A stretch of DNA of 64,000 bases from Candidatus Uabimicrobium amorphum (GCF_009002475.1 NZ_AP019860.1:2542001-2606000), one strand, 5' to 3'. Numbered from the stretch's first letter, positions 9,401 to 17,653 are shown. Notes: generated by a model from the sequence alone, not told the origin. Numbers and translations: made by a program.

Positions 9401-9910
9401 AAATCGGAAGATTTAATCGCACTGGATAAACACCTATTGTTTGTGAACTACTCTGCAAAGCAACTCGTAACACATGAAATCAACAACAAAGTAAGTAATG
9501 CCATTTCTTACCAAGCGCAAATTAAGCAAATTCCTAAAGAAAGAGATATGGCTGTTCTCGGTTATGTAGACGGAAAAGCCGCTTATCTACGTTTTAAACA
9601 AAAGTACAACGAAATTCCCATCAAGAAAATTAATTTGCGTAAAGTGGTGAATCAAAAAGAAATAAAGTTGTCTGTAGAAGTAAAGAAGAACTACATATAT
9701 GCCTATGCTGCTGATCGCAAAACCAGAACAGATAAAATTCGCAGCACCAAGGGTTATGTGGGCCTTTACTCCAATTCACGAGCGCTATTTTCCAAGTTCA
9801 GATTGACAGGAACGCTCGATGAAGGCTGGGTAAAAGAGATATCGAAAAATGTACAACGCAATAGTAAGCAGTATTTACAAATTGCCCGAAAAAGAGGCAA
9901 TAACGAATAG
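6482..9910 (+). CDS. Transmembrane Ser/Thr protein kinase with large extracytoplasmic region, 1142 residues
   Basis: Residues 1-65 form a helical module that resembles the N-terminus of the kinase at 42132. The kinase domain spans about 109-372: glycine loop GKGAMGSVYRG (115-125), Lys137, HRD 230-232 with Asn237, DLG in place of DFG (250-252), and SPEQ 277-280. An acidic Asp/Tyr repeat (about 387-400) and a basic patch precede one TM helix (about 443-469). The 670 residues beyond are Lys/Glu-rich and largely helical. The last 250 or so look beta-rich and end GYVGLYSNSRALFSKFRLTG, a pattern typical of LamG/DUF1080-like jelly-roll folds. The layout is that of a receptor kinase, phosphorylating cytosolic proteins in response to an envelope signal. 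Its own promoter and a strong terminator bracket it. The ligand is unknown. Confidence 0.93.
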   Translation: MVNEFKIAQKAIEIGLISKSQLDECLKIQEDIGSLGMDQKTLKEILVSKQYISQENWQETANNIMEFDGNPFNDSTHKTVKLGESDETVPSIEREIIPTKNVPVIDGYDIVEEIGKGAMGSVYRGIQVSMERPVAIKVLEKKLSKDKNLVDRFTLEARTTARLSHDNIIGGIDAGKTKDGIHYFVMEFIEGQSIGDLLDAEGKLEVEEAANIVLQIADALDYAHQEGIIHRDIKPDNVILTEEGIPKLCDLGLVRDFGNDSRLTMEGHALGTPHYISPEQARGLRDSIDHRSDIYSLGASFYHMITGSPPFPQKNPAVVCAMHATKPFPHPHSIDESIPQQVCKIIERCTQKKQNKRYQSCAEIVNDLRQFLDGYTPFQGDIESEGDNYDDYDDYDDYDETEKPLEFVDEPQQQQRSGRARRRAVYRPVPVRQVVAAKSYSTSSIVVAVLSVLILFAGTGYFIYAYFIADKGKKPPQKNTNPVTQKDDFEKIKAAIVVSLPNTSVIDLNNREVVKEEQSKYADLKKEYKTKIEKDEKLQPYKKRILSLIDDEEKKFVNNLKIESQKHYEKIMKDVKKAEERWERKDENDPSIDLKTAYDLLESFPKGLDETEKGKEILQKKDNILYVLNQELQRDEKRAKILRRKEKYPQAQKIYNKMLLFAPDADKLRLKSALQQTKNEYKKLQRRVLKKEGAAFRAGIDRPLLKGIDSYGQAEEHCKSYQDKPGFESIVEKELQKLRYYTEVAKQLKNKKLLKELDNGKSALRKMRIDVNDSSLWALAVAVIPYGYVRESYEILSKNPYNNKIYTDYLSEKIANQDTEILYKKASKALKNDLKKAFSYISKLQSRKYKKTTYYKKNAKKINRLQKNVESSYLKKYAIELYFANPFTKLDHKTMEFTVDYAFDSNKHLQDFFGTTQKQLCGIKDLQLHSFANQTKDVFEIYWKGKVRGNINVEVFVTPNDDETSNIGLCFFKKSEDLIALDKHLLFVNYSAKQLVTHEINNKVSNAISYQAQIKQIPKERDMAVLGYVDGKAAYLRFKQKYNEIPIKKINLRKVVNQKEIKLSVEVKKNYIYAYAADRKTRTDKIRSTKGYVGLYSNSRALFSKFRLTGTLDEGWVKEISKNVQRNSKQYLQIARKRGNNE
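7641..7681 (+). repeat. Tandem Asp/Tyr-encoding microrepeat inside the kinase gene
   Basis: Near-identical 9-nt units (GACGATTAC, GATGATTAT) repeat about four times in frame and encode a D-D-Y acidic tract between the kinase domain and the TM helix. Synonymous third-position differences between units show that the tract is not freshly slipped. It may vary in length between strains. Confidence 0.6.
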
Positions 9911-9928
9911 TACACCAAGTACAACATA

Positions 9929-9958
9929 AAATAGGGCGCAAATTGCGCCCTATTTTTT
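9929..9958 (+). terminator. Intrinsic terminator after the 6482 kinase gene
   Basis: AAATAGGGCGC (9929-9939) pairs perfectly with GCGCCCTATTT (9945-9955) around a 5-nt loop, and a six-T run (9953-9958) follows. It begins 18 nt after the kinase stop. The T-run is only 18 nt before the likely start of the chorismate mutase gene, so that gene depends on read-through or a promoter not recognised here. Confidence 0.85.
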
Positions 9959-9976
9959 ATGGAGCCTAGTAAAAAA

Positions 9977-10246
9977 ATGGATAGGTTGGAATCTCTACGT
10001 AGTCAAATAGAAAAAGTCAACGGCGATATCTTAGGTCTTTTGAATCAAAGAATTGCACTTAGCCTACAAATAGCAGATATCAAAAAGCAACAAGGTGTAG
10101 AGTTTTTTGATCCCGCGCGTGAAAAACACATGTTAGATCATCTAAAAGAACATAACGACGGACCTCTATCCGCCCAAATGCTCGAACAAATTTTTCGCGA
10201 AATTTTTCATGTATCACGCACATGTATGCAAAAAAAGTTTGAGTAG
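9977..10246 (+). CDS. Chorismate mutase, AroQ class (type II)
   Basis: This all-helical enzyme converts chorismate to prephenate, the branch to Phe and Tyr. The 89 residues match a free-standing AroQ domain: an LRSQIEKVN helix, then LLNQR, a Lys in IADIKKQQG, and the DPAREKHML segment that supplies active-site residues. The first Asp pair (ID-x-ID in many members) is altered to IE-x-VN. The ATG at 9977 is preferred: GGAG lies 12 nt upstream, and the alternative ATG at 9959 sits at the foot of the terminator with no ribosome site. No prephenate dehydratase or dehydrogenase domain is fused. Pathway placement is from family knowledge. Confidence 0.85.
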   Translation: MDRLESLRSQIEKVNGDILGLLNQRIALSLQIADIKKQQGVEFFDPAREKHMLDHLKEHNDGPLSAQMLEQIFREIFHVSRTCMQKKFE

Positions 10247-10382
10247 TCTTTACCAGTAAATTTTTTTCGTCTTTCAAGTGTACGACAGTTATTTTTTTTA
10301 TGTGAATACAAATATTTTTGTTATCATAGTGTAAATATAATTTTAAAGTAACAAAACCGCTTTTTTGAAAAATAATTGAAAT

Positions 10383-11204
10383 ATGTCTGATAAAAATAAA
10401 AAAGAATTTCACCGTACAAAAAGAATGCCTGTTATACAAAGAAGTAGTACCACAAGCTCAAAAAATGAAATAGCTTCCATCAAGCAAAACAATGAAATCA
10501 TGCCAGGCTACTACCTAGAGTGTTTTCCTGCCCCACGTGTCAAACTAAACAAACTCGAAGAATTTGTCATCGGACGTGAAAGCAGTTGCAACTTATCCCT
10601 AAACTCAGAGGATGTGTCACGCCAACATGCTGTCATCAAATGGAACATTGAAGAAGATAGCTACATCATTACCGATTTGCAAAGTGTCAATGGCCTATTG
10701 GTGAACGGTGTATACTGCACCACCACCGCCCTAAAAGACAGAGATATTATCCAGATAGGCGAACATAAAATTTATTTTTATCACATCAGTCTTGTCACCC
10801 CAACCAAGATATACCCAGGATTGCAGTCAAAACAAGTCACGGTGCGCAAAACACGCGAAGCCACCTTTGGCCAAGTGGAAAACTTATTCAAAGGAGACTT
10901 AAAGGTTATTGACTTAGGTAGCGTTTTGCAGATGGTCGCTTCTAAAAAGAAAACGGGTTATGTGCAGGTTACGGAAAAAGAAATACGCGCCTTTATCTAC
11001 TTTGAAAGAGGGATTGTTGTCCATAGCCAAGTAACTGATATAAAAGGCGAAGATGCTTTTTTTATCATTATGGGGTGTGAGAATGGTAAGTTTGTGTTTG
11101 TCCCAGACAAACAAGCTCCTGAGCAAACCATGAACGATGATGTGGAATACTTACTTCTACAATTCGCCCAAAGCGAGGATGAATCGCAACGTGATTCCAA
11201 CTAA
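10383..11204 (+). CDS. FHA domain plus PATAN/DUF4388 domain protein
   Basis: This 273-residue cytosolic protein couples a phosphothreonine-binding module to a PATAN-type module. The FHA domain is at about 45-140: IGRESSCNL, then SRQHAVI and DLQSVNGLLVNG, with the Arg, Ser and Asn-Gly positions conserved. The C-terminal module, about 165-265, has GDLKVIDLGSVLQM, TGYVQV, YFERGIVVHSQ, GEDAFF and GKFVF, the DUF4388 pattern found in gliding and response-regulator proteins of bacteria with complex signalling. The N-terminal 40 residues are basic and Ser/Thr-rich, so they are a possible kinase target. The ribosome site is weak, and a TATAAT at 10336-10341 may be its -10 box. It sits downstream of a receptor kinase, so a kinase-reader pair is plausible but unproven. 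Confidence 0.88.
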   Translation: MSDKNKKEFHRTKRMPVIQRSSTTSSKNEIASIKQNNEIMPGYYLECFPAPRVKLNKLEEFVIGRESSCNLSLNSEDVSRQHAVIKWNIEEDSYIITDLQSVNGLLVNGVYCTTTALKDRDIIQIGEHKIYFYHISLVTPTKIYPGLQSKQVTVRKTREATFGQVENLFKGDLKVIDLGSVLQMVASKKKTGYVQVTEKEIRAFIYFERGIVVHSQVTDIKGEDAFFIIMGCENGKFVFVPDKQAPEQTMNDDVEYLLLQFAQSEDESQRDSN

Positions 11205-11326
11205 GCGCGTAACCTAGCAAACAAGATTATTTTAAATAAAATATTTTTTATTCATCACCTTTCGCAATGTTATTGCCAATACATCATTGAAAAGTCAACA
11301 ATAACTATTTGAGATAGAGGTGATGT

Positions 11327-12874
11327 ATGAATATCAAGCACTACACTCCACAACAACAAATGCATGTCTCCGGTAAAACACATGTCGTGGGCTTACAGGC
11401 CGTTTTCTTACTAGTAGCTTACACTTGCGTAGCATGCCTATTTCTTTCGACAATTACTCCGCCGCACTTTTTGTACTGGATCGCCACTTGTGTTTACTTA
11501 GGTATACACGCTTTGGTATTCCGCAGCACCACCTCCATACATTTGATGGGGCTCATCGTCATGGCATTCTGGTTTTGGTATTTCCCGATTGTAGGTCTAT
11601 CTGGGTCACAACATCAGGCAATATCTACGGTAGGTCTTATCGTTGGTCCCAGTATTGCGGCGTACATTGCCGATAAATTTGCCTGGCAACCCTATGTTTG
11701 TGATGCGCAAATTAACGCGCAACAAATTACACTCATTATTCAACAAACACGAAAAAAAATCCAGTCACATGTCATAGAGGTCTCAAATTTAAACGGATTT
11801 ACCGTTACAGAAAAATCACACCGTCTGTTATGGACGATTGATTTTCATTTACAAGACACGACAATTTCCACACAGTGGAAAATAAAAACAATCTGCAATC
11901 GCGATCAACTCTTGGAATTTGCCAAAAACTTGGCAGGAATTTGCGGATGCGAACAATTGGCGATCAAACACAATACACATAAAACAATGGTCGTCAATTT
12001 TTATAGGCAGCAGGATTATATAGAAAATGTTGGTACAAAAGCTGTTCAAAGCCTCAACGAAATTGTATGCGAAGAACTCAATCCACAACTCCATGAGTTC
12101 GCGAATAATCAACTTCACTATCAACCGCAAAAGCAGCTCACCATCGCATATCGTTACCCATGGCAAAACATGGCCCCGACATTTATCGCTACGCTACTCG
12201 TAAGTGCTATCATCGGCCCCGTGATTTTCTTATTGTTTCCTATTTTGCTAGATTATTTTCAAAGACCAGTGCTTGCGGTAGTTATTATGGGTGGTGCCCT
12301 TTATATTCTATGGCAGTGGCTTATCAGTAAACGCTTCACCAAAACAATATGGAATTTTGATTTTGCACGCAAAAAACTATACCTGGAGTGCGCAAATCAC
12401 AAACAAACTTTTGACACATCAAAAATTCGTACTGTAAGAGTACAACATTTAGACAGACTTTTGCTACAGCGCCGTTCAAACAAATACTACAGTAAAGCCG
12501 AAGTTGTCATCGAAGGAATCACCCCACAACCTGTGGTGATTGCGCAAACACCTCATGTCATCACAAAAATACCCAATTTGACAAAAAGCGAAGAGGTGTA
12601 TAAAAATAGTGAGCGCTTGTACAATCACGCTTTAAGCCTTGCAAATACGTTAGCAAAATCATTATCAATACCGGTCGATTATCGCGAAGTCAAAGACATT
12701 CAAGAACAACACTGTTTCGCAGATATAATGAAAATGCTCTACAAAGAGAAAATAACGACATGGAATATGCACTTAAAAATTTGGCAGGTAATTTCTTATG
12801 GACTCAAAGGTGTTTTGTATGCGATGATTTTGGCCATGGTTGGCGCTGTGGCGATGGTATTCTTCTTTGTATAG
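11327..12874 (+). CDS. Polytopic membrane protein of unknown function
   Basis: I do not recognise this 515-residue protein. About four hydrophobic segments lie in residues 20-125, followed by a soluble stretch of roughly 150 residues, two more TM helices at about 282-340, a beta-rich soluble part reminiscent of a PH-like domain, and a final TM helix at the C-terminus (about 492-515). The start is firm: AGAGGTGAT lies just before the ATG. It converges on the SHOCT-like kinase gene with only 27 nt between stops, which share a hairpin. Function cannot be inferred. Confidence 0.8.
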   Translation: MNIKHYTPQQQMHVSGKTHVVGLQAVFLLVAYTCVACLFLSTITPPHFLYWIATCVYLGIHALVFRSTTSIHLMGLIVMAFWFWYFPIVGLSGSQHQAISTVGLIVGPSIAAYIADKFAWQPYVCDAQINAQQITLIIQQTRKKIQSHVIEVSNLNGFTVTEKSHRLLWTIDFHLQDTTISTQWKIKTICNRDQLLEFAKNLAGICGCEQLAIKHNTHKTMVVNFYRQQDYIENVGTKAVQSLNEIVCEELNPQLHEFANNQLHYQPQKQLTIAYRYPWQNMAPTFIATLLVSAIIGPVIFLLFPILLDYFQRPVLAVVIMGGALYILWQWLISKRFTKTIWNFDFARKKLYLECANHKQTFDTSKIRTVRVQHLDRLLLQRRSNKYYSKAEVVIEGITPQPVVIAQTPHVITKIPNLTKSEEVYKNSERLYNHALSLANTLAKSLSIPVDYREVKDIQEQHCFADIMKMLYKEKITTWNMHLKIWQVISYGLKGVLYAMILAMVGAVAMVFFFV

Positions 12875-12881
12875 AAATTTG

Positions 12882-12902
12882 GACAGGGTAGTCTATCCTG
12901 TC
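12882..12902. terminator. Shared hairpin between convergent genes
   Basis: GACAGGGTA (12882-12890) pairs with TATCCTGTC (12894-12902) with one G-U wobble and a 3-nt loop. It lies between the convergent stops and overlaps the first base of the minus-strand stop codon. It is a plausible bidirectional terminator, though T-runs are poor. Confidence 0.5.
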
Positions 12903-14248
12903 TACAGAAAGAAAAACAGCAAATAGATAATTCCTACAAAGATCGCCACGATAAAGGCATCTAAAAAGAGTAAAGCATGAAAACCAATCTCTTTGCCCAA
13001 CAATACTTGAGGTCTGACAACACGTAGGAAAAAGCGATACCAAACTTTACTCTGCTGATCTTGTTTGTGAATTTCGGCTTTAATTTGCGACTGCAAACTT
13101 AAATCTTTTGCTGATATGTTGCTATAAGATTTTTTAGACGACTCTGTTTTGGCTGGTTTTTTATTGTTTTGCACAACGCGAGAGTCAATTTTTTGCAAAG
13201 CATTGTCAATCGCCTTGATGAAGTCTGCCGCACAAGAAAAGCGTTCGCGACGATCTTTACGCAGAGACTTATTCACCAAAGAATTCACACCACGCGAAAT
13301 TTTGGGATTCAGTTTTGTCATCGCCTGTGGTTTTTGCGTCATAATCGCCATCACAATGTCACGCACCGATTTTCCATTAAAAGGACACGCTCCCGTGATC
13401 ATTTCGTAGAGAATAATTCCCACAGAAAATAGATCGCTGCGATGGTCGACACTTTCTCCTCCGGCCTGTTCGGGAGACATATATTTTGGAGTACCTATTA
13501 TCCGATCCCCTGTCATCTCCGCATCTTCACAAGAGATGGACTTTGCAATCCCAAAATCTAAAACCAACGCGTGATCGCGTCCCAAACGTTTCTCGATTAA
13601 AATATTCGCTGGTTTTAAATCGCGGTGAATGATACTCTTTTCATGAGCAATTTTAAGGGCACTCAAAACTTGTCGTGCAATATTCAGGGCTCTTTTTTCT
13701 TCGAGGACACCTTGTTGCACAATGAGTTTCTCTAGAGAGATCCCATCCGAGAGGTCCATCGTAAAATATTGAAGACCCTCCTTGGTTTCTCCATAATCGC
13801 GAATTTGCAATGCATGTTCATGGATGAATTCCATTGCCATTTTTACTTCACTGATAAACCGCTTTTGCGTCTCAGGATTACGGCGGCCATGTGAATTTAG
13901 CACTTTAAAGGCAATATCTTTTCCAAGAAGCAAGTGCTGTGCACGATAAACGCTTCCCACTCCTCCTTTTCCTAGCAAGCATTCAATATGATATTTGTCG
14001 TTGATCACGTCTCCCACACGTAGTTTGTCATATGGTCTGTGCGCAGCATTGCGAACCACAGGTTTTTTTTCAGTCGTCTCCTGTGGCATGGTCATTGTAC
14101 TGGCAGAGTGGACTTGTTGTTCATTGACAAGATGAGAGCACATTTTGTCATAAACATCTTTAGTGATCAGTTTATTCTCATATAAATCTTTGAGTTCTTG
14201 TAGTTTTGCCTTCAATTCATTCATATAATCCACTTTCTTGACAAACAA
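12902..14248 (-). CDS. Ser/Thr protein kinase with SHOCT-like N-terminus and C-terminal TM anchor
   Basis: The 448-residue kinase starts with a short helical pair, ELKAKLQELKDLYENKLIT then DVYDKM, which fits the SHOCT oligomerisation motif. The kinase domain spans about 86-340: glycine loop GKGGVGSVYRA (93-103), Lys115, HRD 208-210 with an LKPAN loop, DFG 231-233 and SPEQ after the activation loop, all catalytic residues present. A basic linker precedes a very hydrophobic C-terminal segment (about 422-448), so it is tail-anchored with no sensor outside the membrane. Input probably comes through the N-terminal module or partners. A second ATG at 14224 gives MNELKAK and is a reasonable alternative start. 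The promoter is not clear. Confidence 0.92.
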   Translation of the reverse strand: MFVKKVDYMNELKAKLQELKDLYENKLITKDVYDKMCSHLVNEQQVHSASTMTMPQETTEKKPVVRNAAHRPYDKLRVGDVINDKYHIECLLGKGGVGSVYRAQHLLLGKDIAFKVLNSHGRRNPETQKRFISEVKMAMEFIHEHALQIRDYGETKEGLQYFTMDLSDGISLEKLIVQQGVLEEKRALNIARQVLSALKIAHEKSIIHRDLKPANILIEKRLGRDHALVLDFGIAKSISCEDAEMTGDRIIGTPKYMSPEQAGGESVDHRSDLFSVGIILYEMITGACPFNGKSVRDIVMAIMTQKPQAMTKLNPKISRGVNSLVNKSLRKDRRERFSCAADFIKAIDNALQKIDSRVVQNNKKPAKTESSKKSYSNISAKDLSLQSQIKAEIHKQDQQSKVWYRFFLRVVRPQVLLGKEIGFHALLFLDAFIVAIFVGIIYLLFFFL

Positions 14249-14283
14249 CTCGTCATTTTGTCGCGCTAAATAATCTGGGTATG

Positions 14284-14303
14284 TTTTATTTTATTTTATT
14301 TGA
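14284..14303. repeat. Short AT pentamer repeat
   Basis: About four copies of the unit TTTTA lie immediately upstream of the SHOCT-like kinase gene. It is a simple sequence that may influence its promoter spacing. Nothing else supports a function. Confidence 0.4.
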
Positions 14304-14411
14304 CTTTTTTTTCAAATAATTAAACCATAGCGGACGACAACTTTATCTCAAATTTGCAAATTTGTCGTTCGTCGCCACGAATGGATGAATATCCTGCGAA
14401 AACTTTTTCGT

Positions 14412-14439
14412 TTGTTGTTATAAAAAACCAATTTATAAT
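14412..14439 (+). promoter_or_regulatory. Possible promoter for the sulfotransferase gene
   Basis: A perfect TATAAT at 14434-14439 follows a weak TTGTTG at 14412-14417 with a 16-nt spacer. It is 70 nt upstream of the sulfotransferase ATG. The -10 box is good and the -35 poor. The rest of the 14249-14508 divergent gap shows only AT-rich palindromic patches. Confidence 0.35.
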
Positions 14440-14508
14440 AGGTCTAAATTACAAAAACAACGGTCAAAAAATGACCATCTAATTCATCAGAAATAGCAGG
14501 AAAATATC

Positions 14509-15498
14509 ATGCATACAACTATCATTCATGAAAAACGCGAACACCGCAAAAAGCTCATGAAAAGCTTGCGCATTGTTTTCATGCCACTTGCATTTCTCAT
14601 ACAATGCATTTTTTTTATTCCGCGACTTTTGGGTCTAGAATATTTTTTGATCTACCTACCATTTCGCGCGGTTTCTACGATAGCACATGCGAAAATAAAC
14701 TGTAGACTCCAAGACTACACTCCCAAAAAGCATGATGTTTTTATATGTTCTTACTTTAAGAGCGGTACAAATTGGACAATGCACATTGCCCAACAAATTG
14801 CTCACCGTGGTCAAGCGGAATTCGACCACATCCATAATGTGATTCCTTGGCCAGACTCTCCTATTCCCCATTATAGTATTTCACTAGAAGATCCTTTTGA
14901 CTCCCCTACCAACTTGCGGGTTATTAAAACGCATCTACAAGCGAAAAACATGCCCTATAACAACGAAGCGACATATATATGCGTCGTTCGTGATCCCAAA
15001 GACGTCTTTGTGTCCAGTTACTTTTTTGTGCGCTCATTGTTTTTTGGAAAACTGATGCCACTCCCAAAAACATGGCTAAAAACATACATGGGAAAATACG
15101 CTTTACATGGTCCTTGGGCGGAATTTACCGCGGGATATTGGGAGTGGCGTCATAGGAAAAATGTGCTGTTTATTACCTTCGAAGAAATGAAGGACGATTT
15201 ACCTGAAGCGATACGTAAAATCGCGACAGTAATGGGGGTGGAGTTAAACGAAGAGCAGTTTGCCAATGTTGCACATCGTAGTTCGTATAAGTACATGAAA
15301 TCCATTGACCATAAATTTTACCCTGGGCCGCTTACTCCGTTTGCTCTGACACAAGGAAGTATGATTCGCAGCGGCAAAAAAAATAATTCGCAAGAACTCA
15401 TTTCTACAAAAGAGCAAAAACAAATAGATGACTACTGTCGTCAACATTTGCAAGAATTGAACTGCGATTTTCCTTATGAGAATTATATTTTGCAATAG
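14509..15498 (+). CDS. PAPS-dependent sulfotransferase (Sulfotransfer_1 family), membrane-anchored
   Basis: It is predicted to move a sulfuryl group from PAPS to a hydroxyl or amine acceptor. The 5'-phosphosulfate loop is FKSGTNW (83-89), matching the usual PKSGT-W. The putative catalytic base is His142 in IKTHL. The 3'-phosphate site is RDPKDVFVSSY (161-171), matching RDP-D-SY. A hydrophobic segment at about 22-50 after a basic N-terminus suggests a membrane anchor, which typical soluble members lack. The length of 329 fits the family. AGGAAA lies before the ATG. The neighbours do not reveal the acceptor, and no APS kinase or sulfurylase gene is in the window. The family resembles eukaryotic cytosolic sulfotransferases, so transfer is possible. 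Confidence 0.9.
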   Translation: MHTTIIHEKREHRKKLMKSLRIVFMPLAFLIQCIFFIPRLLGLEYFLIYLPFRAVSTIAHAKINCRLQDYTPKKHDVFICSYFKSGTNWTMHIAQQIAHRGQAEFDHIHNVIPWPDSPIPHYSISLEDPFDSPTNLRVIKTHLQAKNMPYNNEATYICVVRDPKDVFVSSYFFVRSLFFGKLMPLPKTWLKTYMGKYALHGPWAEFTAGYWEWRHRKNVLFITFEEMKDDLPEAIRKIATVMGVELNEEQFANVAHRSSYKYMKSIDHKFYPGPLTPFALTQGSMIRSGKKNNSQELISTKEQKQIDDYCRQHLQELNCDFPYENYILQ

Positions 15499-15642
15499 AA
15501 CATGTCATCAATAATTGATGTCCCCCTAAATTTTACTGCGATTCTTTGACAAATTTGTTATTTTCAATAATAGAGTTGTGTTTCTATTCTGAATAATTCA
15601 AAGCGTTTTGCGATTAGGTGTCATAATGTACAGGAGAAAAAA

Positions 15643-16449
15643 ATGGCAAAAAACAAACGAAAAAAAAAGTCGTCGAACAAAAAATCCTCTAAGAAGCATT
15701 TACCAAAGAAAAAACCAAACACTCTAGGGTTTTGTGTGGCATTTATCGCATGGCTTGCGTTTTTTGCAACAGGTGTGTTTTGTGTCTACAAGGTAGGAGA
15801 AATGCTTTATGAACAGCATGTTTCTTTTGTGATGGAAAACCAAGTAACCGTTACGATTACCAAAACGCAAATCAAAGAGACATATCCACTAAACAAATTT
15901 GGCCAGGAAGACAAAAACAACCCTTCTTATTCTCCGGAAGTTCAGTACAGTTATGAAGAAAATGGCCAAACCTACACGAGTAAACGCCTACTACCTGATA
16001 CCGAAACAATGGATATGCCACGACGTATGGTCGAAAAAGTCATTGATCAATTTCCCGTTGGGGAATCTTTTAGTGCGTATCGTTCTGCGCAAGATCCGCA
16101 AAAAACGTTCTTATTGAAAGTCGTCAATCCCTACCCTTACATTTTTTGGCTGTCTCTACTACTACCTTTTCACCTAGTCATTCTATTTTTATTTCCCATT
16201 TTGGCAATACGTTGGCCACAATGCAATGAGTTTAGTGCCACACGTCGTGCGAAGCTAACACGATTTACCCTCACTTTTGTTTGGTATTTCTCAGGTATTG
16301 TTGTCGCCGCTTATGAGTGTTATCTCACCGCGTTTTCTCCATACTCTGATTTGCAGGCAGCACTGTCGCGACTATCTGTTTTATCTATCCTTATGTTGAT
16401 GGTTTTCATTCCGTGGCTACGGTTTATATTGCAAACCGACAAAGATTAA
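15643..16449 (+). CDS. DUF3592-type membrane protein
   Basis: The 268-residue protein has a Lys/Ser-rich cytosolic N-terminus, a TM helix at about 30-52, an extracytoplasmic beta-rich domain (about 60-165) and three or so further TM helices. The domain carries the DUF3592 pattern: a VTVTITKT strand, YSPEVQYSYEENGQTY, then FPVGESFSAYRSAQDPQKTFL near its end. The family has no known function. An AGGAG site is correctly placed before the ATG. A candidate TTGACA lies about 95 nt upstream but with a poor -10. Confidence 0.75.
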   Translation: MAKNKRKKKSSNKKSSKKHLPKKKPNTLGFCVAFIAWLAFFATGVFCVYKVGEMLYEQHVSFVMENQVTVTITKTQIKETYPLNKFGQEDKNNPSYSPEVQYSYEENGQTYTSKRLLPDTETMDMPRRMVEKVIDQFPVGESFSAYRSAQDPQKTFLLKVVNPYPYIFWLSLLLPFHLVILFLFPILAIRWPQCNEFSATRRAKLTRFTLTFVWYFSGIVVAAYECYLTAFSPYSDLQAALSRLSVLSILMLMVFIPWLRFILQTDKD

Positions 16450-16541
16450 GATTATATTAATGACATAACTCGATATTTGCGATTCGTGATCGAATATGGA
16501 ACCTCAAATATCCAAAATGTACCTTTTGTTGTTAGGGCATG

Positions 16542-17468
16542 TTATGTCTCAGGAATAGGTCTGGTTTGTTCATTACAACAATAAGTACACCGTTGTTTGT
16601 CAATAGCGATTCCAGGTTTGATGTGAATCTGATTTTCGCAAACATCACATGGTTTGGTAACGAACTGCCCTACCCCACAAATAAGTGATGTTGGTTTCAC
16701 CACATCTCGCGATAATTGGTATGTTTGTTGACAGCCTTTGCACTTTTTTTTCTTGCCGATAGGTTTTAGGCTGTGCTTAATGCGTGTAGGTCTTTGACAG
16801 TGAGGACACGCAAAGGCGATGTTGACAACATCTACGTCAAAGTATTGCTGAATAGTACAATTGGCGTTTTTAACGGGAATTTGTAATACTTTAACGAGAT
16901 CATGAATCATTTGCTGCTCTTCTAGTTGAAATCGTCCGTCGGCACTGGCGACCTCCATTGCCGATTGTAGCACTTTCATTTTCCCCTGAAGATTTAGCGA
17001 CGGATAAATATCGCTCAAGTAATCTCGTAATTTTTTTTGCTGCATCGCCATTTCAATACCGCTGCGTTTTATATTTTGCGCTTGCAAATCTTCACCTGTC
17101 AACTGTTTGTATACAAGCATGATATGCTGCACTTCACTTTCTTCGATCACTCTGTCAGCCGTCATAATCAAAAACATTACATTTTTGATTGCTTGCTTGT
17201 ACTGTGCTTCAAATACCTGCTCTTCGACCTCTTCACTCACTTTTTTTTCTTGCCTTTTCGCAAGAGCCAAAACACTCTTTTTAAAAGTTCCCTTACATGA
17301 TTGACACTCCACATAATTGCCCGCCGTTCCTTTGGGGATCACAGGGATAACATGTACGGAAACGTAGCGTTCCACTTTTACCAGCTTATACTTGCATTTT
17401 TCTTTGCATGTTGGACATAAAAAACGACCACGTTTTATGGTTCTTTCCACACCTCTTGTTCTAATCAT
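16542..17468 (-). CDS. Zinc-ribbon and TerB-like domain protein
   Basis: The 308-residue cytosolic protein has three CxxC-based zinc ribbons. The first, at the N-terminus, has Cys18/Cys21 and Cys55/Cys58 around a hydrophobic VIPVIPKG loop. The second follows the helical domain (CPHC...CKGC) and the third ends the protein (CDVC...CTYC). Residues about 85-195 form an all-helical module with two acidic metal-loop-like motifs, TADRVIEESE and ASADGRFQLEE, the pattern of TerB/DjlA-N domains. Such proteins are often tied to membrane stress or signalling, but no specific role is known. The start has GGGA about 7 nt upstream. It is convergent with the DUF3592 gene, and a loose inverted repeat (16462-16469 with 16541-16548) spans the gap. 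Confidence 0.8.
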   Translation of the reverse strand: MIRTRGVERTIKRGRFLCPTCKEKCKYKLVKVERYVSVHVIPVIPKGTAGNYVECQSCKGTFKKSVLALAKRQEKKVSEEVEEQVFEAQYKQAIKNVMFLIMTADRVIEESEVQHIMLVYKQLTGEDLQAQNIKRSGIEMAMQQKKLRDYLSDIYPSLNLQGKMKVLQSAMEVASADGRFQLEEQQMIHDLVKVLQIPVKNANCTIQQYFDVDVVNIAFACPHCQRPTRIKHSLKPIGKKKKCKGCQQTYQLSRDVVKPTSLICGVGQFVTKPCDVCENQIHIKPGIAIDKQRCTYCCNEQTRPIPET

Positions 17469-17653
17469 AGCTGTTTCCCACTAAAAAAGCTTGTGACTTA
17501 ATTCAATATTTTATTCTATGATGAAACTATGGTAATGTAAATACATTTAGATATTTATCGCCATAGCAAGTTTAGAAGATCGTTTGCTACCGATTCGATT
17601 ATTTTGTATGATTTAGGGCGCATTTAAATTATCTATTGGGAAAAGGATCGGGT

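Noticed and set aside
16462..16548. Inverted repeat GACATAAC/GTTATGTC between convergent genes
   Set aside because: The arms are only 8 bp with a loop of about 70 nt, too weak to call a terminator or element.
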